Made by a program: the position numbers and the translations under genes
Notes under the pieces: generated by a model
What the model saw: the letters and a program-made list of their open reading frames with translations, nothing else
Database searches by the model: none
What the model was told of the DNA's origin: nothing
DNA from: Mesorhizobium sp. CAU 1732
Lineage (GTDB): Bacteria > Pseudomonadota > Alphaproteobacteria > Rhizobiales > Rhizobiaceae
Length of the DNA stretch: 64,000 bases
NCBI RefSeq assembly: GCF_039888675.1
Contig: NZ_JBDQQR010000003.1
Coordinates: 186,001 to 250,000, forward strand
Direction: 5' to 3'
Shown here: positions 50,053-58,864 of the stretch, piece after piece
Numbering within the stretch: position 1 is the stretch's first letter
Layout: every line of letters starts with the position of its first letter

Positions 50053-51127
50053 TCGCCGAACCTTCCTGACGCTTGCCGGCGCCGCCGCACTCGCACCCGG
50101 CGCTGCCTTTGCCGACGACGCCCTGTTCCTCGGCGCGCGAATGAACGGGGGCGGCTACGAGGTCGCAGTCATCGACGCAGCGGGACAGGACCGGCTGGTT
50201 CTCCCGGTCGAGGAGCGCGGCCATTCCTTCGCCATCGACGCGCCCCGGCGCCGCGCAGTCGCGTTCGCCCGATCGCCGGGCCGCTACGCCGTCGCGTTCG
50301 ACATCGACGGCAAAAGCAAACCCGTGCCGATTATTGCTGCGGAAGGCCGCCACTTCTTCGGCCATGGCATATTCTCGCCGGACGGCCGCCTGATGTTCGC
50401 AAGCGAAAGCGCCTACGAGGCAGGCCACGGCGTGACCGGCGTCTATGTCGTCGGCGACGGCTATCGCCGCATCGGCGAGTTCGAGACGGGCGGCATCGGC
50501 CCGCACGAGATCGTCCTGATGCCCGATGGCCGCACCGCCTGCGTCGCGAATGGCGGCATCCTGACCCACCCGGACTACGACCGCGTGAAACTCAATCTCG
50601 GCACGATGAAGCCGAGCCTGACCTACATCGACCTTGCGAGCGACGAAATCGCGGAAACTGTGACGCTCGCCCCGGAGCTGCACCAGCTTTCCATCCGCCA
50701 CCTGACGATCGACGCAGCCGGCGCGGTGTGGTTCGGCTGCCAGTTCGAGGGTGATCCGTCCGATCGGCCGCCGCTTGTGGGCCGGCATCGGCGCGGCGCG
50801 CCGCCCGAGCTGTTCCCCGGCCCGCGCGAGACGCTGCGGGCACTCGAGAACTATGTCGGGTCGCTGGCAATCGACCACGCCGGCGAGATCATCGCAACCT
50901 CATCGCCGCGCGGCGGCATCATCGCGTTCTGGGATGCCGCCACCGGGCGCCACCTCGGCGACCGTCATCTCGCCGATGGCTGCGGCGTTGCGCCGCTCGC
51001 CCCAAGTCACGTACTGGCAACGAGCGGACGCGGCGCGATCAGCGATCTCGAAGCGACCGCCGAACGACAGATCAGGCCGGAAAGCGCGTCGGCCCCCGCA
51101 TGGGACAACCATCTGCGCCGCATCTGA
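50042..51127 (+). CDS. DUF1513 family protein with Tat-like signal
   Basis: A 361-residue protein predicted to be a periplasmic beta-propeller. The start IDRRTFLTLAGAAALAPGAA fits a twin-arginine-type signal, suggesting export of a folded, perhaps cofactor-bearing, protein. Conserved family stretches are GHFFGHGIFSPDGR-like (here HFFGHGIFSPDGRLMF), GPHEIVLMPDGRTACVANGG and LGDRHLADGCGVAP. It is the last gene of the imelysin/di-haem operon, the usual position for DUF1513 in this conserved cluster. No biochemical function is established. Confidence 0.92.
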   Translation: MEIDRRTFLTLAGAAALAPGAAFADDALFLGARMNGGGYEVAVIDAAGQDRLVLPVEERGHSFAIDAPRRRAVAFARSPGRYAVAFDIDGKSKPVPIIAAEGRHFFGHGIFSPDGRLMFASESAYEAGHGVTGVYVVGDGYRRIGEFETGGIGPHEIVLMPDGRTACVANGGILTHPDYDRVKLNLGTMKPSLTYIDLASDEIAETVTLAPELHQLSIRHLTIDAAGAVWFGCQFEGDPSDRPPLVGRHRRGAPPELFPGPRETLRALENYVGSLAIDHAGEIIATSSPRGGIIAFWDAATGRHLGDRHLADGCGVAPLAPSHVLATSGRGAISDLEATAERQIRPESASAPAWDNHLRRI

Positions 51128-51138
51128 CGGGCAAACGC

Positions 51139-51732
51139 CTATCCGAACGTCAGAAGCAGGACGTACGCGACGACGGTAGCCAGCAATCCGCGAAACGCCA
51201 GGGCGACGAAGCGGAATTTCTTGCGGGCGATGGCAGCCAGCGCATCGACATTGCCGAGATATTCGCGTGTCAGAAACTCGGGATCGCCGGTTCGGTCGGC
51301 TTCGATGAAGCGCGCGCGGTTCGCGGGCCATGCGCCCCAATAGAGCGACGTTCCAGCGGACGCCTTTCGCGGAAGCACGACCAGCACCGCGGCGATGAGC
51401 GAACAGAGCACGGCGATCGCCATCAGGCCGGACATGAAAACGGGCAGCCATGCCTCGTTCATATAGCGCTTGATGCTGAAGACGCCCCTGCCTTCCGCTG
51501 AAGAGATCAAAAACGCAAGCATGAAGGTGAATATATAGGCCGCCTTCTGATCGGCGATCTTGATCTGGTCGTAGTAGACGTCGTTCACCTTCTTGAGGTG
51601 ATCCAGATAGTGACCCCTCTCCACAATGGCTTCGAGAGAGCCATCTGAAACGCTTGCCGAAATAAGATGATCAACTGCTTTTTCTGTCACGGATATAGGA
51701 GTCCCGAGCGGTATTTTATGATCGGCGTGCAA
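51139..51732 (-). CDS. PycTM-like membrane protein (Pycsar effector family)
   Basis: A protein of about 197 residues resembling the Pycsar effector domain PycTM (formerly DUF5706). Typical features are the HLKKVNDVYYDQIKIADQKA segment leading into a first membrane helix (about 68-85), a second helix (about 99-124), the soluble loop SLYWGAWPANRARFI..DPEFLTREYLGNVDALA and a final helix at the C-terminus. Pycsar effectors breach the membrane on binding cyclic pyrimidines during phage attack. No dedicated pyrimidine cyclase is adjacent; the nearest cyclase is the CHASE2 enzyme at 55481. The start is uncertain: TTG at 51732 or GTG at 51690, neither with a good ribosome site. The 5' part is AT-richer than its neighbours, suggesting transfer. 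Confidence 0.75.
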   Translation of the reverse strand: MHADHKIPLGTPISVTEKAVDHLISASVSDGSLEAIVERGHYLDHLKKVNDVYYDQIKIADQKAAYIFTFMLAFLISSAEGRGVFSIKRYMNEAWLPVFMSGLMAIAVLCSLIAAVLVVLPRKASAGTSLYWGAWPANRARFIEADRTGDPEFLTREYLGNVDALAAIARKKFRFVALAFRGLLATVVAYVLLLTFG

Positions 51733-51830
51733 CAGTAATGATACAACGCAGACCCTCTATCAAGTGCATCTTGACTCGCGATATTGCTTCGCTCTAGTTC
51801 CGTTTCCGGCTTTTCTTTCTGGGCATTGTA

Positions 51831-54800
51831 ATGCGTGTGCCACTCGCGGCCCTTCTTGCGGTACTCGTGCCTTTTGGGACGTCGATGGCGTTCGCCGATA
51901 TCCTGCCGCGCGGTACGCAGGCGGCCGGCTCCGTCATCGCGCGCAAATCCGGCGAGGAAGTGCGCTTCATCGATGTCGGGGACTGGCGCACCGTCGATGT
52001 CTCGCAGGACCTGCTGGCCGGCGATGTGCTGCGCACCAACGCGATCGGCCATCTTGCGGTGTTGTTCTCCGACCGAACCCAATTGCGGCTGGGTCGCAAC
52101 ACCACACTTCTGGTCAAGAGGGTCGGCGACACGTCGGACAGCGTCTTCGGCCTGGAAGGCGGCTCGGTCTGGGGCCGGGCCGAAACCGGCGGCATCGGCC
52201 TGACGGTCGAGACCCCCGCCGCTGCGGCTGCCATTCGCGGCACCGATTTTTCGCTCAACGTTGACGGCGACCGCACGTCTTTGATCGTGCTGGACGGCAA
52301 TGTGGACCTTGCAAACGAATTCGGCTCGGTCAGTGTGTCCGCCGGCGAGTCCGCCGTCGCCCGCATCGGACAGGCACCGACGAAGGTGGTGATCGTCAAT
52401 CCCGACGACCGCGAGCAGATGCTCTACTACCTGACGCTACGCAACGCTTTCACCTTCCTGCCCGCCTCCACGCTTCGCATCGGCGACATGCGCGGCGCGC
52501 AAACGCGTGTCGAGACACTGGATGAATCCGCGCGCAGCGCCGAGGACTGGGTCTCGCTGGCGGAAACGTCGCTGTCGATCAAGGGATGGCAAGAGGCGCA
52601 AATCGCCGTGACGGCAGCGCGCCGGCAGCGCCTGTCGGAGACCCAAAGCGCACGCCTCGATCTGGTCGAAGCGATGATCGCGGGAAGCCAGCAGCGCTAT
52701 CGGGACGCGGCGGCGTTGTTCGCCCGCGCCCTTCCCGCGCTCGATTCGCAACGTCGCTCGATCGCGACCTATGGCGGATATTTCGCGCGCGCGCTGGCTG
52801 ACCCAAAGCACGCCGAAGACCCGCCTGCCGCCGTGGACGGCCCCTATGGCGCGCTGGCCGATGCCTACGCGGCAGGGTTTCTGCGCGACATCACTGCCGC
52901 CATCGATGTGCTGATACGCGCCGAGGCACGATATCCGGACGATCCGTCCCTTCCCGCCGTCCGGGCGCAGTTCGCGCTTCTCATGGACGATCGCGCTCAG
53001 GTCCGCGAAGCGATCGAGCGCGCATTGCGGCTCGATCCCGAAAATCCGACCGCGCTTGAGGCGCGCGCGAATTACCGCGCGGACGTCGAAGGCGATCTGG
53101 ACGGCGCGCTCGACGACCTGAACCGCGCGGCGGCTCTCGCGCCCGGCTCCACCTCGATCTGGAATGCGCTTGGGCTCCTGCAAAGCGCGCGCGACGCGAA
53201 CCGGGAAGCCGAAGCGGCTCTGAAACGCTCCATCGCGCTCGACCCCGCCGATCCGGTTTCCTATGCGAATCTGGCGATTCTCTACCTCGATCAGGATCGC
53301 ATAAAGGAAGCCAAGGCGATGATCGATCGCGCGATGGAGGTCGACCCGACCTTCGACCTCGCGCTGATCGCGCGCGGCCGCTATCATCTGCAGACCAGCG
53401 AGATGGACAAGGCACGCGCCGACCTCCTTGCCGGAACGACGGCGAACCCCGCTTATGCGCAGGGCGTCCTGCTCCTCGGGTCAGCCCACTACGAATCCGG
53501 CGATCGCGAGCCCGCCGATCAGGCGATCCGCAACGCGGAACGGCTCGATCCGAACGATCCCGTCACCGCGTCGATGCGGGCTGCGATCGCGATCGACGAC
53601 TACGACGCGGAAGCGGCGATCGACAACGCCCAGGAGACGGTGCGGCGCTCGCGTGCGCGCGGCGGCGATTATGCGGGGCTCAGCGCCAACCGCGAAGCCG
53701 GCTCGCTCCTTGGCAGCGCGTTTCGTCTGCAAGGGCTGGACGCGTGGGGCCGCTTCTATGGCGACGTGGTCTTCAGCCCGTTCTCGGGGTCGGCACTCGT
53801 GGACCAGGCCGTTTCGGGAAGCCCGGATCCGTTCGCGACGAGCCTTGAACCCGGCGTGCAGCCGGTGGACCCCGGCACGACCTCGAACGGCTTTTCCTCG
53901 CTCTTCCAGGGTTTGATGTTCTCGCCGGAGCTGATTTCCGGCCGCGCGCGCAGCGCAAATCTCTTCAGCCGGCCCTTCGTCGAGGGCGCGCTCGGCGGCG
54001 GCTTCATCAGCTCCGACAATGGCAAGGGATGGACTGCAAACGCCGAGGTTCAGGCCTTTGCGACGAGCCCGATACCGTGGAGCCTGTATGGCAATCTGAC
54101 CACGCGCCGAAGCGACGAATTCCGCGAGCGCATCGAGCCGGGCACCCCCATTCCCTACACCGCCTTCGACCTGTCGTCCGATCTCGTCAGCGGTATCGGC
54201 TATCTCACGGCGCGTCCGACGCCCAACGATCGTGTCGTTGCCTATGCCGACATCGACCGGGCGAAACCGTCGCTGTCAAACGGCGTGGAACTCTCCATCC
54301 TTCCCGTCAGCTACAACCGCGATATCGCCGGACAAAGCATCCGCGGCGGTCTTGGATGGAGCCACACCTTCGGCCACGAGAACGTCCTCAACGCGGCCGT
54401 CTTCGCGTCCGATGTCGATCAGTCCAGTGCCGAGCGCCGCATCCTCTTCAACCTGGCTTCCGTGCCGATTGCCCTTCTGGATACGGATCGCGAATTCACG
54501 CAAAGCACCTATCTGGCGGCACTGAACCACACGGTTTCGACCGGCGACATGGCATGGCGCTACGGTGTCGAGGCGGGTTCGCTCACGCAGACCCAGGCCA
54601 CCACCGAACTCGTGATCACCGGCGGAGGCATAACGACGACCACGGACGCGCAGGCCGTCGATGCACGCTTCGCGCGCGCCTACCTCGACGGCATATGGGA
54701 GATCCGCCCCGATCTCCGGGCGGAGGCCGCACTTTTCGGCACATACCTTGCGGGCGACCTCGACATCCAGCGCCTGGAGCCGCGTGTGGGCCTCTCATGG

Positions 54801-55481
54801 TCTCCGCTCGACGGCCATTGGCTGACCACCGGCTTCATGCGCGAAACCAACGGCATCAACGAGACGACGCTGTCGCCCATAGGCATTGCAGGTCTGCAAC
54901 CCAACCAGGCGCCGATGGATATCGGCGGCCTGACCGACACCTTCGCCGCGCGCTGGAATGCCGAGTGGACGGACCGCATCTTCACCTCGCTCGACTACCA
55001 GCATCAGGAACTCGACGGCCTCTCGATATCCACGCCGGCCGGGCTTGCATCCTATTCCCTGTCGGAGGGCCGGATCGACCGGGTCAGCGCCACGGCCAAC
55101 GTTCGGCTGGGCTACGGCCTTGGGGTCTTCGGCACGATCGCAATCGCGCAATCGCGCAATCTCGATCCGACGAGCGCCGGCTTTGGCCTCGCATTGCCGT
55201 TCGTTCCCGAAACCTCGGCACGCATCGGCGCCACCTTCGTCCACCCGTCGAACGTGAAACTGACGCTAGCCGGAACCTATATCGGCGAGCGGCTTGGATC
55301 GGAAACGGAGGCATTGCCGTCCTACTGGACCGTCGATGCCTTCGCGACCTGGGAACCCTTCGACAAGCGGTTCGCCCTGGAACTCGGCGCATACAATCTG
55401 CTCGATGAAACCTTCGAGGTCGAGACGCAGATCCCCGGCTGGGGCCGCACCTTCACGGGATCGCTCAAGGTTCGTTTCTAA
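51831..55481 (+). CDS. FecR-TPR-outer-membrane beta-barrel fusion protein
   Basis: A 1216-residue exported protein. A signal peptide (LAALLAVLVPFGTSMAFA) precedes a FecR domain (about residues 30-175, with ETPAAAAAIRGTDFSL), then TPR-type helical repeats (about 240-600, for example ALRLDPENPTALEARANY and SIALDPADPVSYANLAILYL), and a C-terminal region (about 690-1216) of alternating amphipathic strands ending TGSLKVRF with a terminal phenylalanine, the signature of an outer-membrane barrel. Its stop shares one base with the start of the CHASE2 cyclase gene. FecR-CHASE2 cyclase gene pairs exist in other proteobacteria, but a barrel fused to FecR and TPR is unusual. An outer-membrane sensor or channel feeding the cyclase is inferred. 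Confidence 0.88.
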   Translation: MRVPLAALLAVLVPFGTSMAFADILPRGTQAAGSVIARKSGEEVRFIDVGDWRTVDVSQDLLAGDVLRTNAIGHLAVLFSDRTQLRLGRNTTLLVKRVGDTSDSVFGLEGGSVWGRAETGGIGLTVETPAAAAAIRGTDFSLNVDGDRTSLIVLDGNVDLANEFGSVSVSAGESAVARIGQAPTKVVIVNPDDREQMLYYLTLRNAFTFLPASTLRIGDMRGAQTRVETLDESARSAEDWVSLAETSLSIKGWQEAQIAVTAARRQRLSETQSARLDLVEAMIAGSQQRYRDAAALFARALPALDSQRRSIATYGGYFARALADPKHAEDPPAAVDGPYGALADAYAAGFLRDITAAIDVLIRAEARYPDDPSLPAVRAQFALLMDDRAQVREAIERALRLDPENPTALEARANYRADVEGDLDGALDDLNRAAALAPGSTSIWNALGLLQSARDANREAEAALKRSIALDPADPVSYANLAILYLDQDRIKEAKAMIDRAMEVDPTFDLALIARGRYHLQTSEMDKARADLLAGTTANPAYAQGVLLLGSAHYESGDREPADQAIRNAERLDPNDPVTASMRAAIAIDDYDAEAAIDNAQETVRRSRARGGDYAGLSANREAGSLLGSAFRLQGLDAWGRFYGDVVFSPFSGSALVDQAVSGSPDPFATSLEPGVQPVDPGTTSNGFSSLFQGLMFSPELISGRARSANLFSRPFVEGALGGGFISSDNGKGWTANAEVQAFATSPIPWSLYGNLTTRRSDEFRERIEPGTPIPYTAFDLSSDLVSGIGYLTARPTPNDRVVAYADIDRAKPSLSNGVELSILPVSYNRDIAGQSIRGGLGWSHTFGHENVLNAAVFASDVDQSSAERRILFNLASVPIALLDTDREFTQSTYLAALNHTVSTGDMAWRYGVEAGSLTQTQATTELVITGGGITTTTDAQAVDARFARAYLDGIWEIRPDLRAEAALFGTYLAGDLDIQRLEPRVGLSWSPLDGHWLTTGFMRETNGINETTLSPIGIAGLQPNQAPMDIGGLTDTFAARWNAEWTDRIFTSLDYQHQELDGLSISTPAGLASYSLSEGRIDRVSATANVRLGYGLGVFGTIAIAQSRNLDPTSAGFGLALPFVPETSARIGATFVHPSNVKLTLAGTYIGERLGSETEALPSYWTVDAFATWEPFDKRFALELGAYNLLDETFEVETQIPGWGRTFTGSLKVRF

Positions 55482-57295
55482 TGCCGGTTCCCGTGCCGTG
55501 GCGGCGCAGCTTCGGCAATCGCCGGGTTGTGATGGCCTTCCTCTGCTGTGTTGCGATGCTTGTGCTGCTACCTCTCACCCGGACGCCTCCGTGGCGGATG
55601 GTGGAGGCCCAGGCCTTCGACATTCTCTCCACGCTCCGCATGCCCGCTCTGCCCGATGACGCGCCGATCATCGTCGCCATCGACGAATCCTCGCTGGCGG
55701 AAATCGGGCTGCAATGGCCGTGGCCGCGCGAGCTTCACGCGCGCCTGATCGAAAGCCTGCGGGCGGCTGGCGCGCGCGCGATCGGCATGGACATCATCTT
55801 CGCCGACCCGACGCGGCCGCAGGCCGATGCCGCCCTCGCAGCAGTCATGGGACCAGAAATCGTTCTGGCCGCCGACGAGACCTTCGTGGAGACCCCGCAA
55901 TCCTCGCAACTCATCCGCGTGGAACCGCTGGCGGCCCTCACGGACGCCGGCGCCGTCCCCGGCATCGCGTCGATCTCGCTCGACGGCGACGGCACGCTGC
56001 GCCGCATGCCGGCCTATCCCGACAGCTTTGCGCGCCGGTTGCGCGGCATTGCAAGCGGAGAAGCGGGCGAAGCGGCGTCCGGCCTGGTTCAGGTCTACGG
56101 CCCGGCCCGGACATACCAAACCGTCAGCTATTATCAGGCGCTCGATCCCCCGGAATTCCTGCCGCCCGACACCTTTCGCGACCGGATCGTGATTGTCGGG
56201 TTGAGCCTCCAGAACGCACCGACGATCGCGGCAGGTGGCGCGGACGCCTATGCGACGTCCCACACCTGGAGCACCGGCAGGCTCGTCGCCGGCGCGGAAA
56301 TCCAAGCGACGCTTTATGACAATCTGCGTCCCGGGGTGCTGATCCAGCCGGCGCCTGAGCCGATCCGCCTGTTGGGCGTAGTCGTCGCAATTGCGCTCGC
56401 CGCATTCGCAGTCTGGCGGGGCAGCGGCAGAAAGACCCTCGTCATCGGGCTCGGCGCTCTCGCCCTGCTCGTCACCGGCAGCTTTCTGCTCCTGCACGGC
56501 GCGCGCTTCTACATGCCGCCGGTCGCCCCTGCCCTCGCCTTCATTCTGGTCGCATCGGCGCAAAGCGCCTGGGACTACGCCGCGGAAAGCAGGCAACGGC
56601 GCGAAATCGTGCGTGCCTTCTCGCAATATCTGTCGCCGATCCTTGTCGATCGCCTCGCAAGCGATCCGACACAGCTCAAGCTGGGCGGCGAGCGGCGGAC
56701 GCTCTCGGTTCTGTTTGCCGATGTGCGCGGCTTCACCACACTCGCCGAGCGCATGAAGGACGATCCCGAACGGCTGACGAACATCGTCAACCGGCTTCTG
56801 GACCCGCTGTCGCGCATCGTTCTCGAAGAAGGCGGTACGATCGACAAATATATCGGCGACTGCATCATGGCGTTCTGGAACGCGCCCCTGGACGAACCCG
56901 ATCATGCCGCGAAGGCCGTGGCGGCGGGGCTGCGCATGGAAGGCGTGCTTGTGGCGCTCAACGAGGAACTGGCCGCCGAAGCGCAGCCCGGCGACGACGT
57001 GATCCGCCTCGGTATCGGCGTCGGGATCAACACCGGCGACTGCATCGTCGGCAATATGGGCTCAAGACTGCGCTTCGACTATTCCGCGCTGGGAGACGCC
57101 GTCAATCTCGCGGCACGTCTCGAAAGCAAGACCCGTGACTATGGCGTACCGGTCATCGTCGGCCCGGAAACAGCCGGCCTCGTTGCGGGGCGGTTTGCCC
57201 TGACCGAGCTCGATCGCATCGCCGTCAAGGGCCGATCGGAGGCCACGCCGATCTATGCGGTCGGCGCGCTGTCTCCTGATGGGGCCGCCGGCTGA
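55481..57295 (+). CDS. CHASE2-domain class III adenylate/guanylate cyclase
   Basis: A 604-residue membrane cyclase. An N-terminal helix (VVMAFLCCVAMLVLLPL) precedes a CHASE2 sensor (about residues 40-280, with DDAPIIVAIDESSLAEIGLQ), then three helices (about 283-350) and a class III catalytic domain (about 395-580). Catalytic features are present: metal aspartates in SVLFADVRGFTTLAE and KYIGDCIMAFWNAP, the substrate-selecting lysine in TIDKYIGD, and the Asn/Arg transition-state residues in LGDAVNLAARLES. The lysine favours ATP over GTP. It overlaps the FecR-TPR-barrel gene by one base, so the sensor pair is coupled. Confidence 0.94.
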   Translation: MPVPVPWRRSFGNRRVVMAFLCCVAMLVLLPLTRTPPWRMVEAQAFDILSTLRMPALPDDAPIIVAIDESSLAEIGLQWPWPRELHARLIESLRAAGARAIGMDIIFADPTRPQADAALAAVMGPEIVLAADETFVETPQSSQLIRVEPLAALTDAGAVPGIASISLDGDGTLRRMPAYPDSFARRLRGIASGEAGEAASGLVQVYGPARTYQTVSYYQALDPPEFLPPDTFRDRIVIVGLSLQNAPTIAAGGADAYATSHTWSTGRLVAGAEIQATLYDNLRPGVLIQPAPEPIRLLGVVVAIALAAFAVWRGSGRKTLVIGLGALALLVTGSFLLLHGARFYMPPVAPALAFILVASAQSAWDYAAESRQRREIVRAFSQYLSPILVDRLASDPTQLKLGGERRTLSVLFADVRGFTTLAERMKDDPERLTNIVNRLLDPLSRIVLEEGGTIDKYIGDCIMAFWNAPLDEPDHAAKAVAAGLRMEGVLVALNEELAAEAQPGDDVIRLGIGVGINTGDCIVGNMGSRLRFDYSALGDAVNLAARLESKTRDYGVPVIVGPETAGLVAGRFALTELDRIAVKGRSEATPIYAVGALSPDGAAG

Positions 57296-57395
57296 GTGCT
57301 TGTGCCCGTATTTTCCGGCGGCCAGCCGATCTGCCACCGACACCGTCCCGAAAGGGCTGCTTCCACAGGCATCACGCGTGACGCATTGCCATGCG

Positions 57396-58052
57396 TCAGA
57401 AGGCAAGCATACCCTTTCGCATGTAGAACCCTTCCGCGTAACGGTCGGGCGCCCGGCATTCCATGCCGCGGATTCGTGCGAGGCCACGGAAAAGCTCGTC
57501 GTCGAACCAGTCCTTGGACCGTTGCGAGCCGAAATGCGTCTCCAGGAGATCGATCTTGCGGTCCATGTGCTCGCGGCTGATCGGCGAATACATGTTCGGA
57601 CGCCCGACATCGCCGTCCCATTTGGGAATCTCGTATTCGAGGATCAACTGGTCGCGAAACACGTTCCAGGTAAGCTCGCAGACCTCGCGGTGATCCTGAT
57701 GCGCATCGTCGCGTGTATGGGTGAAGACCACGTCCGGCGTCGTACGCGCACGGATGTCGACCATCCACTGCTTGATCTGCGGGCTCTGCGACGGGAAATA
57801 GCTGTCCTCGAAATTGCCGAATTCGAGATGCTGCCGCGCGCCATTGCCGATGAAGGCATTCGCGGACGCTTCGGCTTCGTCGGCACGCTTGCCGCTGGCG
57901 CTGCACACGCACCAATACACCTCGAGATCGGCATTGGTCTCGATCAGCGTCAGGATGGTGCCGCCGAGACCGATTTCGATGTCGTCGGAATGCGCGCCGA
58001 AGCAGAGGATAGAGAGTGGCCGGTTTCCGCCCGCGAACTGCAACCCTTTCAT
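57396..58052 (-). CDS. PIG-L family deacetylase
   Basis: A 218-residue zinc deacetylase of the PIG-L/LmbE family, which removes acetyl groups from N-acetylated sugars. The zinc motif is AHSDDIEIGLGG near residue 20, with the third ligand region THTRDDAHQDHR. The start at 58052 overlaps the stop of the cytidylyltransferase gene (ATGA). It belongs to a three-gene minus-strand operon with a nucleotide-sugar cytidylyltransferase and a sugar C-methyltransferase, so an amino-sugar of a surface polysaccharide is the likely substrate. Confidence 0.92.
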   Translation of the reverse strand: MKGLQFAGGNRPLSILCFGAHSDDIEIGLGGTILTLIETNADLEVYWCVCSASGKRADEAEASANAFIGNGARQHLEFGNFEDSYFPSQSPQIKQWMVDIRARTTPDVVFTHTRDDAHQDHREVCELTWNVFRDQLILEYEIPKWDGDVGRPNMYSPISREHMDRKIDLLETHFGSQRSKDWFDDELFRGLARIRGMECRAPDRYAEGFYMRKGMLAF

Positions 58053-58864
58053 GGCATCGCCATTGTCAGGTTCAGCGCCGAGGATCGCGTGCCCGCGTGC
58101 GGCTTCCACGGCATCTCGCCGCGCTCGACCATCTCCTCCAGCGCCTGCCAGTCGCGCAGCGTGTCCATTGACCGCCAGAAGCCCTCATGCTTGTAGGCCA
58201 TCAGTCTGTCCTCGGCGATCAGCCGCGTGAACGGCTCGATGACCAACTCCTCGCCGTCGCGCATGTAGTCGAAGATTTCGCTGCGGAAGAGGAAATAGCC
58301 GCCATTGATCCAGATGTCCGAACGGTCCGACGTGCGGAATTCGCGCACGCGACCATCCTCGGCGATGTCGGCGAGATGATAGGTCAGCGGCGGGCGCACC
58401 GCGAGGAAGCAACCCACCTTTCCGCTCTTCTCGAAGCGCTCGATCATGTCGTCGAGGTCGACGTCGGTCAGGCCGTCGCTGTAGTTGGCCAGAAAAACCT
58501 TCTCGCCACGCACCTGGTCGCGAACGGCCCAGAGGCGCTGGCCGATATTGCGCCAGACGCCGGTGTCGATCAGCGTGATGCGCCAGTCGTGGCCGATCTC
58601 GCCCAGAATCTGCACTTGCCGGCCGCCTTCCGAGACGACGCAATCGGCGAAGCTCTGCGGCCGGAAATTCAGGAAGAAATCCTTGATGACGTTGGCCTTG
58701 TAACCGAGGCACAGCACGAAATCGTCGTGACCGTGATCGGAATAGTACTGCATCACATGGTGCAGGATCGGCTGATGGCCGAGCGGGATCATCGGCTTGG
58801 GAACGCCTTCCTTGTACTCGCGGATGCGCGTTCCAAGACCCCCGCAGAACAGGACGACTTTCAT
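58049..58864 (-). CDS. rfbF: Glucose-1-phosphate cytidylyltransferase-like nucleotidyltransferase
   Basis: A 271-residue sugar-phosphate nucleotidyltransferase. The activating motif reads FCGGLGTRIREYKEGVPKPM at the N-terminus. ILHHVMQYYSDHGHDDFVLC and GYKANVIKDFFLNF resemble RfbF, which makes CDP-glucose for 3,6-dideoxysugars and related branched sugars. Later motifs are NYSDGLTDVD and NGGYFLFRSEIFDYM. Both ends overlap neighbours by four bases, giving a tight operon. The nucleotide specificity is inferred from the RfbF-like pattern. Confidence 0.85.
   Translation of the reverse strand: MKVVLFCGGLGTRIREYKEGVPKPMIPLGHQPILHHVMQYYSDHGHDDFVLCLGYKANVIKDFFLNFRPQSFADCVVSEGGRQVQILGEIGHDWRITLIDTGVWRNIGQRLWAVRDQVRGEKVFLANYSDGLTDVDLDDMIERFEKSGKVGCFLAVRPPLTYHLADIAEDGRVREFRTSDRSDIWINGGYFLFRSEIFDYMRDGEELVIEPFTRLIAEDRLMAYKHEGFWRSMDTLRDWQALEEMVERGEMPWKPHAGTRSSALNLTMAMP

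Noticed and set aside
51687..52082. 131-codon minus-strand frame overlapping the start of the FecR protein gene
   Set aside because: It overlaps two better-supported genes and has no family features.
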